Below, in pieces: positions 32,036-39,569 of a stretch of DNA of 54,880 nucleotides (positions are counted from its first letter, which is position 1; each line of letters opens with the position of its first letter). The stretch covers positions 1 through 54,880 of the forward strand of contig NZ_JABERD010000047.1 of assembly GCF_013044505.1 (NCBI RefSeq), in the 5' to 3' direction. The stretch comes from Streptomyces sp. S3(2020). GTDB taxonomy: Bacteria > Actinomycetota > Actinomycetes > Streptomycetales > Streptomycetaceae. Under the pieces are notes generated by a model. The model was given only the letters and a program-made list of their open reading frames with translations, ran no database searches and was not told the DNA's origin. The position numbers and the translations under genes are program-made.

Positions 32036-33085
32036 ATGACATGGCGGGGGCCGACGTATCGGACGGTGGACGGGGAGCGGATCGAAGGGGCCTGGTGCCA
32101 TGTGTGGCGCCGGCACCGGCCGGGTGGTGCGTACCACGTGCACGACCTCGTCGTGTACGCGGACGGCGCGATCGAGTGCGAGAGGCGCGAGCCGACCGAT
32201 CTGGAGGGACTGGAGCGTCGGCTGGCCGATGGGCTCCTCGCGGTGCGGGACCCCCAGGCTCCGCCGCCTCCCGAGCAGCCGTCCAAGTGGTGGTCCCGGT
32301 GGCCCGAACCGTGCACCGCGGACAGCTTCCTCCTCGAAGTGGCGGACCGCATCGAGGAGTTGAGCGGCAGGCCGACGACCGCGCAGCGCTGCCACGAGGC
32401 GATCCGGCGCTACCGGCAGGAGCCCACCGAACCCCACCGGGTACTGCTCCGCGAGGCGTACCTCGCAGTTCCGGCGCATGTGCGCATCTTCCTCCTCGGC
32501 GACATGGAGGCGCAGGACCGTCCGCTGCGGATGCTGGTCACCGACGTGGGGGAGCCCGCGGACGGCGACGGTCCGATGGTGACCGAGGAGCGGCACCGGG
32601 AGATCCTGGAGTACTTCGACCGGTACGACCACGGAGTCACGGAGCGGCCGAAGCCGGTGTACGCGGACGACCCGGTCGAGGCCGGTCCGCCGCCTGTCGT
32701 CCTGCACCACACGATCTACCCCGCCGGCTGGCCCGAGCGGCTCGACCTCTTCGTGCTGCGCAACGACTACCCCGCCGAGATCCACTACGCCGGTGTCACC
32801 TACCCCTCGGTGCACGACGGCTACTGGGCCCTGGCCGAGAGCCACCAGGGCGACGACTGGCCCGACGTACGGCTCGCCGTCATGGCCGGTCTCCTGCGCG
32901 CGAAGTTCACCCAGCACCCCGACCTCGCCGAGATCCTCCTCGCCACCGGAAGCGCGACGATCAGCTACACCGGCCACGAGGAGTCCCCCTACTGGCGGGA
33001 CGCCGGCTCCCGCGGCGGCCGCAACTGGATCGGCCGGCTGCTGGAGTTGGTCCGCTCCGAGCTCAGTTGGCCCACGGCGGAGTGA
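32036..33085 (+). CDS. Two-part protein with C-terminal NADAR-like domain
   Basis: 349 residues. The N-terminal part (about 1-90) begins 'MTWRGPTYRTVDGERIEGAWCHVWRRH..GAYHVHDLVVYADGAIEC', a Streptomyces domain I do not place, followed by a helical middle ('EEPTEPHRVLLREAYLAVPAHVRIFLLGDMEAQDRPLRMLV'). The C-terminus (about 240-345) resembles NADAR/YbiA: 'FVLRNDYPAEIHYAGVTYPSVHDGYWA', 'RAKFTQHPDLAEILLATGSATISY', 'YWRDAGSRGGRNWIGRLLELVRSEL'. NADAR proteins remove ADP-ribose from guanine or act on riboflavin intermediates. Some usual residues (EH of PTVEHAY) are altered to HD, so activity is uncertain. It lies 14 bases after the ImuB-like gene but may have its own leaderless promoter. Overlaps the converging cupin gene by 23 bases. 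Confidence 0.7.
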   Translation: MTWRGPTYRTVDGERIEGAWCHVWRRHRPGGAYHVHDLVVYADGAIECERREPTDLEGLERRLADGLLAVRDPQAPPPPEQPSKWWSRWPEPCTADSFLLEVADRIEELSGRPTTAQRCHEAIRRYRQEPTEPHRVLLREAYLAVPAHVRIFLLGDMEAQDRPLRMLVTDVGEPADGDGPMVTEERHREILEYFDRYDHGVTERPKPVYADDPVEAGPPPVVLHHTIYPAGWPERLDLFVLRNDYPAEIHYAGVTYPSVHDGYWALAESHQGDDWPDVRLAVMAGLLRAKFTQHPDLAEILLATGSATISYTGHEESPYWRDAGSRGGRNWIGRLLELVRSELSWPTAE

Positions 33086-33437
33086 TGACCGTGCCGTCGG
33101 CCAGGGTCGCCTCCAGGCCGATGGACGTGGTGACCCAGGAGATCGCGGTCCGGTCGGTCGGGTTCTCGACGCTGAGGGTCGCGCCGGGGTTGATGATCAG
33201 GGTGTCACCCGCCGTGACGCGACAGGTCTCGTCGTCGAGAGTGATCAGGAGTTCGCCGTCGAGGAGATGGAAGATCTCCTCACGGTTGACCGTGTGAGCG
33301 GGAGCCTTCGTCCCCGCCGGGATCTCGCCGCGCCAGGCGCACAGCTCCTTGCTGCCGGTGAGGGGAGTGGCGTACGAGACGAAGCGGGCACCGTGGATCT
33401 CGTGGGTGACGGCTTCGGACGAGCGGATGACGGGCAT
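33063..33437 (-). CDS. Single-domain cupin protein
   Basis: 124 residues. Cupin motif 1: 'IPAGTKAPAHTVNREEIFHLLDGELLI' (His and Glu for the metal). Motif 2: 'VTAGDTLIINPGATLSVENPTD' (its His is not evident). A small cytoplasmic protein; may be a metal enzyme or a ligand-binding partner. Start ATG 33437 has GGAGG 6 bases upstream. It is divergent from a MarR regulator across 97 bases with two operator-like palindromes, so it is the probable target of that regulator. Confidence 0.85.
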   Translation of the reverse strand: MPVIRSSEAVTHEIHGARFVSYATPLTGSKELCAWRGEIPAGTKAPAHTVNREEIFHLLDGELLITLDDETCRVTAGDTLIINPGATLSVENPTDRTAISWVTTSIGLEATLADGTVITPPWAN

Positions 33438-33459
33438 GGCGGGCCTCCGTATCGACACA

Positions 33460-33478
33460 TGGTCAAGCAGGTTGACTA
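33460..33478. promoter_or_regulatory. MarR operator O1 (imperfect palindrome)
   Basis: TGGTCAAGC-A-GGTTGACTA, same form as the perfect site 29 bases away. Confidence 0.65.
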
Positions 33479-33488
33479 TATGGCCCCA

Positions 33489-33507
33489 TGGTCAAGCCGC
33501 TTGACCA
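33489..33507. promoter_or_regulatory. MarR operator O2 (perfect palindrome)
   Basis: TGGTCAAGC-C-GCTTGACCA, 9-bp arms. A further half-site GTCAAG follows at 33512-33517. The sites lie between the cupin and MarR starts and would cover both promoters. Confidence 0.75.
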
Positions 33508-33534
33508 ATTCGTCAAGGGTGTTTCAATGCACCC

Positions 33535-33981
33535 GTGCAGAACTCCGAGGCCATGGCCGTGACCGCCGCCCTGCTCGCCGCCGCCGGTGAGCTGACCCAG
33601 CGCATCCACGCCGGTGTCGTCGCCCGGGGGTTCGAGGACCTCAGGCCCGCGCACGGCTTCGCCTTCACCCTGATCTCGCGGGACGGCGCCACCGTCACCG
33701 CCGTCGCCGCGCACCTCGGAGTGACCAAGCAGGCGGCCAGTCAGCTCGTCGACGAGCTGGTGCGCAAGGGGTACGTCGAACGGCGGGCGCATCCCGGCGA
33801 CGCGCGGGCCCGGCTGGTCGTGCTGACGGAACGAGGGTGGGCCTGTACGCGCGCGGCGGAGGAGGCGGCCGCGGAGGCCGTGCAGGGGTGGGTCGATGTC
33901 CTCGGTGAGGGTGAAGTGCGCGCGTTGTGCGCCCAATTGATGCGTATCGCCCCCTATGGTCCCATCAGGCCCGCCTGGTGA
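33535..33981 (+). CDS. MarR-family transcriptional regulator
   Basis: 148 residues. Winged helix of MarR type: 'GATVTAVAAHLGVTKQAASQLVDELVRKGYVERRAHPGDARARLVVLTERGW' (residues about 52-103), flanked by dimerisation helices. Likely autorepressor and repressor of the divergent cupin gene through the two TGGTCAAGC palindromes. GTG start; no clear Shine-Dalgarno, so the start may be leaderless or slightly different. Ligand unknown. Confidence 0.88.
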   Translation: MQNSEAMAVTAALLAAAGELTQRIHAGVVARGFEDLRPAHGFAFTLISRDGATVTAVAAHLGVTKQAASQLVDELVRKGYVERRAHPGDARARLVVLTERGWACTRAAEEAAAEAVQGWVDVLGEGEVRALCAQLMRIAPYGPIRPAW

Positions 33982-34008
33982 CGGTTCATCTGTAGTCCCG
34001 CTCGCCCA

Positions 34009-34028
34009 TTGCTAGCGCTGCAAGTTTT
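34009..34028. promoter_or_regulatory. Repeat of the gcdH operator core, upstream of lipase
   Basis: CTAGCGCTGCAAGTTTT (34012-34028) matches 16 of 17 bases of the element at 12528-12544. It is 127 bases before the lipase start. Confidence 0.45.
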
Positions 34029-34092
34029 TACTGACGCGTAACTTCACAACTGAACTACTCGTCCGTAACTTGCGAAAGAGAACAGCATCCTC

Positions 34093-34106
34093 GTGATCCG
34101 GATCAC
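34093..34106. promoter_or_regulatory. Crp-like palindrome upstream of lipase
   Basis: GTGATCCGGATCAC, perfect 14-base palindrome fitting GTGA-N6-TCAC, 49 bases before the start codon. Crp is the natural candidate; a promoter-overlapping repressor site is possible. Confidence 0.5.
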
Positions 34107-34154
34107 AGGGCGTAAGGCCGTCGCAACTCCCTTGAGCCGCAAGGAGATCACACG

Positions 34155-35015
34155 ATGCTGCCCTGGAAACGCCTGCTCAGACCCCTTACCGCGCTGCTGC
34201 TGACCGCCACGGTCGCCATCGTCCCCGCCACCACCGCCCATGCCGCCGCCGCTCCGAGCAGCGGCTGGAACGACTTCTCCTGCAAGCCGTCCACCGCCCA
34301 CCCCCACCCCGTCGTCCTCGTGCACGGCACCTTCGCCAACTCCGTCGACAACTGGCTGGGCCTCGCGCCGTACCTGAAGAACCGCGGGTACTGCGTCTAC
34401 TCCTTCGACTACGGCCAGCTGTCCGGCGTCCCCGTCTTCTACGGACTGGGCCCCATCGACAAGTCGGCCGAGCAGCTGTCCACCTTCGTCGACAAGGTGC
34501 TCGGCTCGACCGGCGCCGCCGAGACCGACCTCGTCGGCCACTCGCAGGGCGGCATGATGCCCCGCTACTACCTCAAGTTCCTCGGCGGAGCCGCGAAGGT
34601 GGACGCCCTCGTCGGCATCGCGCCCAGCAACCACGGCACCACGCTGAACGGCCTCACCCAACTGCTGGACTACTTCCCCGGAGCCGGTGACCTGCTCTCG
34701 ACGAGCACCCCGGCCCTCGCCGACCAGGTCGCCGGATCGCCCTTCCTCACCAAGCTCAACGAGGGCGGCGACACCGTCCCCGGCGTGAAGTACACCGTCC
34801 TCGCCACCAAGTACGACGAGGTGGTCACGCCGTACCGGAGCCAGTTCCTCAGCGGAGCCGGCGTCAACAACGTCGTGATCCAGGACCTGTGCCCGCTCGA
34901 CCTCTCCGAACACGCGGCGATCGGACTGTTCGACCTGATCGCCTTCCACGAGGTCACCAACGCGCTCGACCCCGCGCACGCCACCCCGACCACCTGTGCG
35001 TCCGTCCTCGGCTGA
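34155..35015 (+). CDS. Secreted triacylglycerol lipase (EstA/LipB class 2, Streptomyces type)
   Basis: 286 residues. Signal peptide MLPWKRLLRPLTALLLTATV... with cleavage after AHA (about 30). Lipase core: HPVVLVHGTFANSVDNW (oxyanion loop), nucleophile GHSQGG with Ser130, acid likely in 'ATKYDEVVTPY', and catalytic His in LSEHAAIGLFD or IAFHEVTN. Cys pairs at 43/80 and near the C-terminus suit a secreted enzyme. RBS AAGGAG 9 bases upstream. A Crp-like palindrome and a copy of the gcdH-type element precede it. A strong terminator follows. Confidence 0.9.
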   Translation: MLPWKRLLRPLTALLLTATVAIVPATTAHAAAAPSSGWNDFSCKPSTAHPHPVVLVHGTFANSVDNWLGLAPYLKNRGYCVYSFDYGQLSGVPVFYGLGPIDKSAEQLSTFVDKVLGSTGAAETDLVGHSQGGMMPRYYLKFLGGAAKVDALVGIAPSNHGTTLNGLTQLLDYFPGAGDLLSTSTPALADQVAGSPFLTKLNEGGDTVPGVKYTVLATKYDEVVTPYRSQFLSGAGVNNVVIQDLCPLDLSEHAAIGLFDLIAFHEVTNALDPAHATPTTCASVLG

Positions 35016-35024
35016 CGAACGATC

Positions 35025-35059
35025 GGGGGCTGTCCGGCCTGAGCCGCCGGACAGCCCCC
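35025..35059. terminator. Terminator between convergent lipase and LPMO genes
   Basis: Perfect 14-bp stem, 35025-35038 with 35046-35059, loop CTGAGCC. Can act in both directions. Confidence 0.85.
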
Positions 35060-35075
35060 GCCCCCCGTGGTGGTC

Positions 35076-36095
35076 TCAGCGGCCGTTCCGGCCACCGCTC
35101 ACCGCGCGCCGGCGGACCGACCCGAAGAGGATCGCCGCGCCCATCGCGAGGACGGCCGCGCCACCCATGGCGACATACGCCGTGCTGCTGTCGCCACCGG
35201 TCTCGGCGAGGTCCTCCGCGGCACCGTCCGCCTTCACCTCGTTCGCAGGAGTGGGAGTGGAAGCGGAAGCGGAAGCGGCGGCGGTCTCCGACTCCGTCGC
35301 GGTCGGCTCCGCGGAGGTCCCGGCGTCCTGGTCACCATGGCCGCCGTGCTCGACCGTCGACTCGTCCTCGCCCTCCTCGATCTGCTCCTCGGAAGGGGCC
35401 GAGGCGCTCGGCGCCGGGGACGCGCTGCTCCCCGAGCCGGACCCGGAAGAGCCGCCGCCGCCCGCGAACGTCACGTCCGAGCAGGAGTAGAACGCCTCCG
35501 GACTGTCCGAGCGCTGCCAGATCCCGTACAGCAGCTGTGCGCCGGAGCGCTGCGGAAGGGTGCCGGAGAACGTGTAGTGGCCGCCCGTCGCGGTCGGGTC
35601 GGTGGCCGTCGCCACCGGGTTGTCCAGGTCCAGGTCGTCCCAGGCCAGCGGCTGCGTCGGGTCGTAGCCCGCCTTGGTGATGTACACCTTGAAGGTGCCC
35701 TTGTGCGGGGCGGTGACACGGTACTTGAAGGTGTACGGGCCACTGCTGACGCTCGTCGTCGGCCAGTCCGCGCGGGCCAGGTCGAGGCCCTTGAACTCGT
35801 CGCTGTTCGCGCTGCACAGCTTGCCGTCCGGGATCAGCGACCGGTGCTGTCCGTTCGCGTCACCGATGCGGATGCCGTTCCAGTCGTACAGCGCCTGCGT
35901 ACCGCCGGCCGCGACCGCCGCCTTGCACGCGGCGGACCTGGGGCTCTCGGGACCCTCCGCGTAGCACTGCGCGACCCGGCTGACCGGATCACCCATCGTG
36001 CCGTGCGCCGACGCGGGCGCGGCCGCCAGCGCGGTGAGGGCGAGCGGGGCGATACCGACGGCGGCGACGGCGGCGGCCTTGCGGCGTGCGGGCAT
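35076..36095 (-). CDS. Sortase-anchored AA10 lytic polysaccharide monooxygenase
   Basis: 339 residues. Signal peptide ends ASA, so the mature protein begins with His31 (HGTMGDPVSR), the N-terminal ligand of the LPMO copper brace. The second His is about 131 (TAPHKGTFKVYIT). AA10 landmarks include WNGIRIGD, 'YDPTQPLAWDDL' and 'AFYSCSDVTF'. The catalytic domain ends about 212; a Ser/Gly/Pro linker and a Glu/Asp/His-rich stretch (about 236-258) follow. The C-terminus has LAETG (296-300), a hydrophobic helix and RRR, which is a class E sortase signal. So it is predicted to be fixed to the cell wall and to oxidise chitin-like or cellulose-like glycans there. RBS GAGGAG before the ATG. Confidence 0.9.
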   Translation of the reverse strand: MPARRKAAAVAAVGIAPLALTALAAAPASAHGTMGDPVSRVAQCYAEGPESPRSAACKAAVAAGGTQALYDWNGIRIGDANGQHRSLIPDGKLCSANSDEFKGLDLARADWPTTSVSSGPYTFKYRVTAPHKGTFKVYITKAGYDPTQPLAWDDLDLDNPVATATDPTATGGHYTFSGTLPQRSGAQLLYGIWQRSDSPEAFYSCSDVTFAGGGGSSGSGSGSSASPAPSASAPSEEQIEEGEDESTVEHGGHGDQDAGTSAEPTATESETAAASASASTPTPANEVKADGAAEDLAETGGDSSTAYVAMGGAAVLAMGAAILFGSVRRRAVSGGRNGR

Positions 36096-36223
36096 GGGAG
36101 ATCTCCTCGGAACCGGTGTTGAGGGGTGCCGGAACCAAGAAACCGTGAAATCCCCAGCCAGGGAGGGTCGCTGACGATCTTTATGGCTCGCTTAAGGGAG
36201 TGCTGAGACTGAGATCAGGTAGA

Positions 36224-36229
36224 TAGCGT
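36224..36229 (+). promoter_or_regulatory. -10 element of a leaderless promoter for GNAT gene
   Basis: TAGCGT ends 6 bases before the ATG at 36236; no Shine-Dalgarno sequence. Confidence 0.45.
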
Positions 36230-36235
36230 GCGGCC

Positions 36236-36685
36236 ATGACGAACGAGGAGATCCGCCCCGCCACGACCGCCGACGTGCCCGCCGTGAAGGCCGTGACCGA
36301 CGCGGCCTACGAGCACTACATCGAGCGCATCGGGGTGGTGCCGCAGCCCATGGAGGCGGACCACGCGGCGAACGTGGCCGCCGGGCGGGTGTTCGTGACG
36401 GGGGAGCCCGTGGTCGGGCTGGTGGTCGTCGAGGAGCACGCGGACCATCTGTACCTCGACAGCATCGCCGTCCACCCCGACGCCCACGGCGAGGGCCTGG
36501 GCGGACGGCTGCTGCGGTTCGTCGAGGCACACGCGCGTGCGCTCGGTCTGGCCGAGGTCAGGCTCTACACCAACGCGATGATGTGGGAGAACCAGAAGAT
36601 CTATCCGCGGTACGGATACGAGATTGTGGAACGGCGCGTGGACGGGCCTTACGACCGCGTCCACTACCGCAAGCGACTGGACTGA
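36236..36685 (+). CDS. GNAT family N-acetyltransferase
   Basis: 149 residues, single GNAT domain. Motif A for acetyl-CoA is 'LYLDSIAVHPDAHGEGLGGRLLRFVEAHARALG' (about 69-101), and motif B is 'VRLYTNAMMWENQKIYPRYGYEIVERR'. The N-terminus IRPATTADVPAVKAVTDAAYEHYIERIG is typical of the YhbS/RimI-like small-molecule group. Acceptor unknown. No ribosome site; start fixed by the leaderless -10. Confidence 0.88.
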   Translation: MTNEEIRPATTADVPAVKAVTDAAYEHYIERIGVVPQPMEADHAANVAAGRVFVTGEPVVGLVVVEEHADHLYLDSIAVHPDAHGEGLGGRLLRFVEAHARALGLAEVRLYTNAMMWENQKIYPRYGYEIVERRVDGPYDRVHYRKRLD

Positions 36686-36714
36686 CGCGTCTCGTACGCC
36701 GGGTCACGCCGGCG

Positions 36715-36849
36715 TCAGCCGTCCGGCCACCAGGTGCGTGCGATGTCCTTTCGCACCTCCGGGCGTCCGGCGGAGTTCTCGTCGGCCTCCTCGCGGATCC
36801 TGCGGGTGTCCGACTTCTTCAGGGGCTTCTGCACGGTTACGCGGCGCAT
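36715..36849 (-). CDS. Conserved-looking 44-residue basic protein
   Basis: ATG 36849 has a strong ribosome site (GGAGG, 5 bases away). The 44-residue product is highly charged: MRRVTVQKPLKKSDTRRIRE, then acidic and basic residues, ending ARTWWPDG. No membrane helix or Cys. It is below most ORF cut-offs but the RBS and coding character are convincing. It converges on the GNAT gene. Function unknown. Confidence 0.65.
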   Translation of the reverse strand: MRRVTVQKPLKKSDTRRIREEADENSAGRPEVRKDIARTWWPDG

Positions 36850-37022
36850 GGCTGCCTCCTTCAGTGCCTACCGTGTTCCGCGTTCTCGCGGAGGTAGACC
36901 CTTTTGGGGAGAGTTACTCATCGGAGCGAATCTGTCAGTGGTGACCATCACGATTTCGACTGGCTTTCGAGTGGTGTTCCACCGCCGTCTGATTGTCAGT
37001 GCCGGGTGGCACGCTGTGGACC

Positions 37023-37637
37023 ATGGCGAATCACAGGGAATTCGACGCCGACGCGGCCGTGGATTGGAACGCGGAAGCCGTCTCCTTCGACGACGAGCCG
37101 GACCACGGTCTGCGCGACCCCGAGGTGCGCGCCGCCTGGGCCGGCCGGCTGCGCTCCTGGCTGCCCGGCCGCGCCTGCGACATCCTCGACCTGGGCTGCG
37201 GCACCGGCAGCCTGTCGCTCCTCGCGGCCGAGCAGGGACACCGCGTCACCGGCGTGGACAGCTCTCCGGCCATGGTGGACCTCGCCCGCGCCAAGCTCGC
37301 CGGACGTGACGCGGCGTTCCTGCTCGGTGACGCGGCGGCACCACCGGTGGGGGAGCAGCGCTACGACGTCGTCCTCGTCCGGCATGTGCTGTGGGCGCTC
37401 CCGGACCCCGGCCGCGCCCTGCGCCACTGGCGCGAGCTGCTGCGGCCGGGAGGCCGGCTGGTGCTGATCGAGGGCGTCTGGGGCGCGGTCAGCCCGGTCG
37501 GGATACCCGCCGAGCGCCTCACCGCCCTCCTGGAGCCCGTCGCCGTACAGGTGCGGGTGGAGCGGCTGTCCGGCGATCCGCTGCTGTGGGGCAGGGCCGT
37601 GACGGACGAGCGGTACGCGGTGGTGGCCGCCGTCTAG
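37023..37637 (+). CDS. SAM-dependent methyltransferase (class I)
   Basis: 204 residues. The Rossmann-type SAM site is clear: 'CDILDLGCGTGSLSLLAAEQGHRVTGVDSSPAMVDLARAKLAG' (motif I DLGCGTGS, acidic end of strand 2 VD), then 'YDVVLVRHVLWALPDP' and 'LLRPGGRLVLIEGVW' (motif III). Methyltransf_11/25 group acting on a small molecule. ATG 37023 is chosen; an in-frame TTG at 36993 is unlikely. 3' end overlaps the converging DUF402 gene by 4 bases. Confidence 0.88.
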   Translation: MANHREFDADAAVDWNAEAVSFDDEPDHGLRDPEVRAAWAGRLRSWLPGRACDILDLGCGTGSLSLLAAEQGHRVTGVDSSPAMVDLARAKLAGRDAAFLLGDAAAPPVGEQRYDVVLVRHVLWALPDPGRALRHWRELLRPGGRLVLIEGVWGAVSPVGIPAERLTALLEPVAVQVRVERLSGDPLLWGRAVTDERYAVVAAV

Positions 37638-38137
37638 ACGAGCAGCGACTCCAGGCCGCCGTCGACAGAGGCGAACACCTCCAGTTCGTCCAGAGCCGTC
37701 ATCGCGGCGCCCGCCGCCTCGGGATCCGTCCGCGCCAGACCGCTCTCGGCGAACTCGTCCTCGTCCAGCCGCAGCACCTCCGTCCCGTCGGCGGAGCGCC
37801 ACAGGTCCAGGTCGAGATCCTCCACCACGAGTTCGGCGCCGGAGCGGAGAGCGGGGCGGGTGATGTCGCAGTACCAGCCCTTGAGCGTGCCGTCGGCGGC
37901 GCGGACCTCCTTCACCGCGTACCAGCGGTCGCGCCAGTAGTGCTCCGTGAAGACGTCCCCGGGCTCGAAGCGGACGAAGCCGAAGTCACGGACGCCCTCG
38001 CCCGCCCACGCGGCGCGGACCGTGACGTGGTTGCCGTCGTCGCCGATCAGCTCGGCCGGGTAACGGATCTTCGTACGGCCTGCCTTGACCAGCACCACGT
38101 CCAACCGCTCCGTGGTCTCAGCCGAGTTCGCGGACAT
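37634..38137 (-). CDS. DUF402 (FomD/Ntdp-like) protein
   Basis: 167 residues. The DUF402 beta-barrel region is seen in 'VRDFGFVRFEPGDVFTEHYWRDRWYAVKEVRAADGTLKGWYCDITRPALRSGAELVVEDLDLDLWRSADG', with the conserved WY..V.....G..KGWYCDI.RP and D-x-DLDL acidic ligands for metal. Known members are nucleoside di/triphosphatases or the FomD hydrolase. ATG 38137 has GGAGG 6 bases upstream. It overlaps the upstream acetyltransferase by 20 bases, so the two are an operon. Confidence 0.82.
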   Translation of the reverse strand: MSANSAETTERLDVVLVKAGRTKIRYPAELIGDDGNHVTVRAAWAGEGVRDFGFVRFEPGDVFTEHYWRDRWYAVKEVRAADGTLKGWYCDITRPALRSGAELVVEDLDLDLWRSADGTEVLRLDEDEFAESGLARTDPEAAGAAMTALDELEVFASVDGGLESLLV

Positions 38138-39047
38138 ACCGAACCTCCGTGGCGCAGATCTCGTATCCGAACCATGTGTTGATGGCGATCATCGGTCCGT
38201 TCCCGGCGTCGTTGCCGGTGAACGCCTGGGTGAACCCCGCGGTGCGGGCGCGGTGCAGGGAGTCGTTCTTGGCGAGCTTGGCCAGGCCCTTGCCGCGATG
38301 GGCGCGGGCCGTGCCGGTCATGGCGGTGCCGTAGCGGGTACCGCCGTCGGTGCGGGCCAGGGTGAAGGCGGCGGGGCGGCCGTCGACCACGGCGACCGAG
38401 GTCAGCTCGGGGCTCATCAGGGGCTGGTGCCAGGTCTCCCGGAGCCACGCCTCGTAGTCCGTGAACTCGTAGTCGACGTCGCTCGGCTCGTCCGCCAGCG
38501 TCTGAGAGTCCAGCTCGAACAGCGGGCGCGGGTCGTCCGCGAAGTCGGCGCCGGTGCGCAGCTCGACGCCCGGCGGCGGGTCCTGGAGCGGCGGCAGGGT
38601 GCCGCCGGCCAGGTCCAGGCGGAGGAAGTGCGCGGAGCGGCTCGCGCGATAGCCGTGCCCCTCGGCGAAGGCGCGGTTGCCCGGCTGGTCCAGGACCCAG
38701 GCGTACAGCTTCGTCGCACCGTGGGCCGACAGGTGCTCCTCGGCGGCGCGGACCAGCAGCGCGCCGGCGCCCCGGAGCGTCCGCTCCGGGTGGACGTACA
38801 CGTTCACATAGCCCTGACCCGGCTCCGGGCTGTCGTGCACGAGGCCGACCTGCGCCGTGCCGATCACCTCGCCGTCCGCCTCGGCGACGAGGGGGCGGTA
38901 ATGGGCCTCGGGGTGCGTGTGGGCGATGTCGTAGGCGACGGAGTCCGGGGTGTACAGCATGAAGGGGAGGGCGCGGTCGCGGACCTGGACGAAGCCCTCC
39001 AGGTCGGCCCGTACGTCGGGGCGCAGGTCGCGCACGATCACAGTCAT
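38118..39047 (-). CDS. Tandem GNAT acetyltransferase
   Basis: 309 residues with two GNAT folds. The first (about 1-145) has 'VNVYVHPERTLRGAGALLVRAAEEHLSAHG' as acetyl-CoA motif; the second (about 160-305) has 'GTARAHRGKGLAKLAKNDSLHRARTAGF', then 'NGPMIAINTWFGYEI'. Such tandem GNATs include mycothiol-synthase-like and antibiotic-modifying enzymes; the substrate here is not evident. First gene of a two-gene operon with DUF402. Confidence 0.85.
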   Translation of the reverse strand: MTVIVRDLRPDVRADLEGFVQVRDRALPFMLYTPDSVAYDIAHTHPEAHYRPLVAEADGEVIGTAQVGLVHDSPEPGQGYVNVYVHPERTLRGAGALLVRAAEEHLSAHGATKLYAWVLDQPGNRAFAEGHGYRASRSAHFLRLDLAGGTLPPLQDPPPGVELRTGADFADDPRPLFELDSQTLADEPSDVDYEFTDYEAWLRETWHQPLMSPELTSVAVVDGRPAAFTLARTDGGTRYGTAMTGTARAHRGKGLAKLAKNDSLHRARTAGFTQAFTGNDAGNGPMIAINTWFGYEICATEVRYVRELG

Positions 39048-39119
39048 GGGGTCGGACGCTACGGGGCGGATGCGCCCCGCTGCCTCTCATTTTCCGGCGG
39101 GTGCGGGACAATCGACCCC

Positions 39120-39488
39120 GTGACCTTGAAGATCCACATCGACGACAGCGCACCGCCGTACGAGCAGGTGCGGGCGCAGATCTCCGAACAGGCGCGATCG
39201 GGGGCGCTGCCGGTCGGGTACCGGCTGCCGACGGTGCGCGGACTGGCCGAGTCGCTGGGGCTCGCCCCGAACACGGTCGCCAAGGCGTACCGGGCGCTGG
39301 AGACGGACGGCGTGATCGAGACACGGGGCCGCAACGGGACGCTCGTGGCTCCGGCGGGCGCCGCGGCGGAGCGGGAGCTGGCGTCCGCGGCACAGGCGTA
39401 CGTCGAGCGGGCACGCCGGTTGGGGCAGACCGAGGCCGATGCGCTGGCCGCCGTGCGGGATGCCCTGCGGGCGGCTTACGAGGGGTGA
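39120..39488 (+). CDS. GntR-family regulator, YtrA subfamily
   Basis: 122 residues. Winged helix 'PPYEQVRAQISEQARSGALPVGYRLPTVRGLAESLGLAPNTVAKAYRALETDGVIETRGRNGTLV' fills residues 10-75. Only about 45 residues follow, the short tail of YtrA-type GntR proteins, which usually regulate an adjacent ABC exporter; none is found here. GTG start with GACAAT 7 bases before it and no ribosome site, so probably leaderless. Confidence 0.85.
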   Translation: MTLKIHIDDSAPPYEQVRAQISEQARSGALPVGYRLPTVRGLAESLGLAPNTVAKAYRALETDGVIETRGRNGTLVAPAGAAAERELASAAQAYVERARRLGQTEADALAAVRDALRAAYEG

Positions 39489-39515
39489 GTGTCCGGTCTC
39501 GTCCGCTGCGCCGGT

Positions 39516-39544
39516 GGGGCTGGTCGCGCGGTTCCCCGCGCCCC
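39516..39544. repeat. Common Streptomyces intergenic hairpin
   Basis: GC hairpin between convergent genes: GGGGC...GCGCGG, TT, CCCCGCGCCCC (arms within 39516-39544). From memory, near-identical 'GGTCGCGCGGTTCCCCGCGCCCC' elements are spread through Streptomyces genomes between genes. Likely acts as a terminator. Confidence 0.6.
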
Positions 39545-39569
39545 TATGGGGCGTCCGGCGAACCGGCGA

